A DNA stretch of 6,267 nt. Source: Candidatus Shapirobacteria bacterium. GTDB lineage: Bacteria > Patescibacteriota > Microgenomatia > UBA12405 > JAHJSD01. This document shows positions 5,373 through 6,267 of the stretch, piece by piece. The position numbers were made by a program, and so were the translations under genes. The DNA lies in the NCBI GenBank assembly GCA_027021145.1, contig JALUUX010000088.1:1-6267 (forward strand). Reading direction: 5' to 3'. How positions within the stretch are numbered: the stretch's first letter is position 1; each line of letters starts with the position of its first letter. The notes beneath the pieces were generated by a model. It had not been told where the DNA came from, did no database searches, and worked only from the letters and a program-made list of their open reading frames with translations.

Positions 5373-6267
5373 ATGACTCAAGAAAAAAAACAAAAAAAAA
5401 TAGTCTTAGTTAATAAAAAAATTAACTGGATGCGATTTAAGTGGCTTTATTTTTTAATTTCTGCCCTAGTAATTATTCCGGGAATTTATTCATTACTTCG
5501 TTGGGGGCTAAAGCCTTCAATTGATTTTACGGGCGGAACCCTTTTAGAAATTAAAAGCGAAGAATTGACAATTAAAGATTTAGAAAAAACCGTTAATGAT
5601 TTTTTGGGAGAAAAGACAAAAAGCATTCAGGCAACAAACAATCAGACATTTTTATTACGATTTTCTGAATTAAAAGAAGAAGAAAAAGAAAAATTATTAA
5701 CACGATTAGAAAAAAAATATGGAGAAGTAACTATTATTCGATGGGAGACTTTGGGGCCAACCCTGGGCAAGGAACTTCTTTTCAAAACCCTGATGGGAAT
5801 TGTTTTGGCCACTTTGGCAATTTTGTTTTATATCAATAGTCGATTTAAAAACAAGAGTTTTGGTATTTGTGCGGTTTTGGCAATGCTTCATGATACTTTA
5901 ATTATGTTGGGAAGTTATAGTCTTCTGGGTCATTTTTGGGGGGCGGAAGCCGACAGTCTTTTTGTTACCGCGGTTTTAACCATTCTTTCTTTTTCGGTTC
6001 ACGATACGGTCGTAGTTTATGATCGGATTAGAGAACTGAGTCGGATTAATCCCAAATGGAAATTAGAAAAAGTGGCTAATTTGGCCATCAGTCAAACTTT
6101 GGCCCGCTCGATTAACAACTCCTTAACTATTATTTTCATGTTGGTGGCCCTGGTTTGGTTGGGGGGAGAGACGACTCGCTGGTTTGCCACCGCCCTTTTG
6201 ATTGGCACGATAGCGGGAACTTATTCTTCCACTTTTACCGCCACGCCCCTTTTGGTGGTTTGGCATT
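5373..6267 (+). CDS. secF: Protein translocase subunit SecF (partial, 298 aa, runs off right edge)
   Basis: The frame is open from the ATG at 5373 to the end of the window; only the last few residues should be missing. The start has a weak purine-rich site (AAAGAGAG) just upstream, and an in-frame ATG at 5430 is a less likely alternative. After a Lys/Gln-rich cytoplasmic N terminus comes TM1 (about 22-42), then the D2 motif SIDFTGGTLLEI (49-60) and a short, charged periplasmic domain (about 61-125). ETLGPTLGKEL (125-135) leads into TM2 (137-155). LAMLHDTLI (169-177) and VLTILSFSVHDTVVVYDRIRE (201-221) carry the conserved Asp residues, with D211 expected to act in proton coupling. ISQTLARSINNSLT (239-252) is the usual segment before TM5. 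The common GYSIND is SFSVHD here: Gly is replaced by Ser and Asn by His, while Asp is kept. The 5' part is unusually A-rich. It works together with SecD, encoded just upstream as a separate gene rather than as a fusion. Confidence 0.96.
   Translation, partial: MTQEKKQKKIVLVNKKINWMRFKWLYFLISALVIIPGIYSLLRWGLKPSIDFTGGTLLEIKSEELTIKDLEKTVNDFLGEKTKSIQATNNQTFLLRFSELKEEEKEKLLTRLEKKYGEVTIIRWETLGPTLGKELLFKTLMGIVLATLAILFYINSRFKNKSFGICAVLAMLHDTLIMLGSYSLLGHFWGAEADSLFVTAVLTILSFSVHDTVVVYDRIRELSRINPKWKLEKVANLAISQTLARSINNSLTIIFMLVALVWLGGETTRWFATALLIGTIAGTYSSTFTATPLLVVWH

Noticed and set aside
5706..5891. Minus-strand frame of 61 codons inside secF
   Set aside because: It lies wholly within a clearly coding secF, has no promoter or ribosome binding site, and its translation shows no family features.
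1..6267. Mobile elements, CRISPR arrays, tRNA genes or defence islands
   Set aside because: I saw no transposase, spaced direct repeats, tRNA-like cloverleaf or recognisable defence partner gene; the lone AAA_14/DUF4143 ATPase is not enough to claim a defence system.

Overview
The window reads as an ordinary chromosomal stretch from an uncultivated bacterium of the Candidate Phyla Radiation (Patescibacteria). I infer this from the gene mix: a tiny zinc-ribbon protein of the DUF5679 type, DUF4446 and DUF3048 proteins, a winged-helix protein with a degenerate nucleotidyltransferase domain, and short separate SecD and SecF. Short intergenic gaps, few Shine-Dalgarno motifs and overlapping genes fit the same picture. 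secD ends in TGA shortly before secF begins, which fits the standard bacterial code rather than the TGA-as-glycine code of some CPR lineages. I cannot place it to class from this sequence.

The layout is two divergent blocks that meet at about 1640-1741. The left block is on the minus strand. Read in its own direction it holds an AAA+ ATPase of the AAA_14/DUF4143 family (1638 to 415), then a 48-residue zinc-ribbon protein (315 to 169) with its own strong promoter, near-perfect ribosome binding site and intrinsic terminator, and finally the first ~83 nt of the RNase P RNA gene rnpB, which runs off the left edge. The zinc-ribbon gene, the terminator, rnpB and secF are all real features that a simple long-ORF view misses.

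The right block is on the plus strand and looks like a single operon: DUF4446 membrane protein, DUF3048 (YerB-like) exported protein, winged-helix/nucleotidyltransferase-like protein, secD, secF. The first three genes overlap by 11 and 14 nt. secD follows after 7 nt and secF after 16 nt. I see no terminator between them. One promoter (TTGACA, 18 bp, TAAAAT) sits just in front of the first gene. The theme is the cell envelope: SecD and SecF use the proton-motive force to help complete Sec export, and DUF3048 is itself an exported or membrane-anchored protein. The roles of DUF4446 and DUF3048 are not known.

The most noteworthy points are the two divergent promoters, each placed so that the mRNA would begin at or within about 3 nt of a GTG start codon (leaderless or nearly so), the close pairing of a well-expressed zinc-ribbon gene with rnpB, and a very short P3 hairpin in the RNase P RNA. 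I did not find a convincing new defence, mobile or CRISPR-like system here. There is no gene-free stretch longer than about 105 bases.
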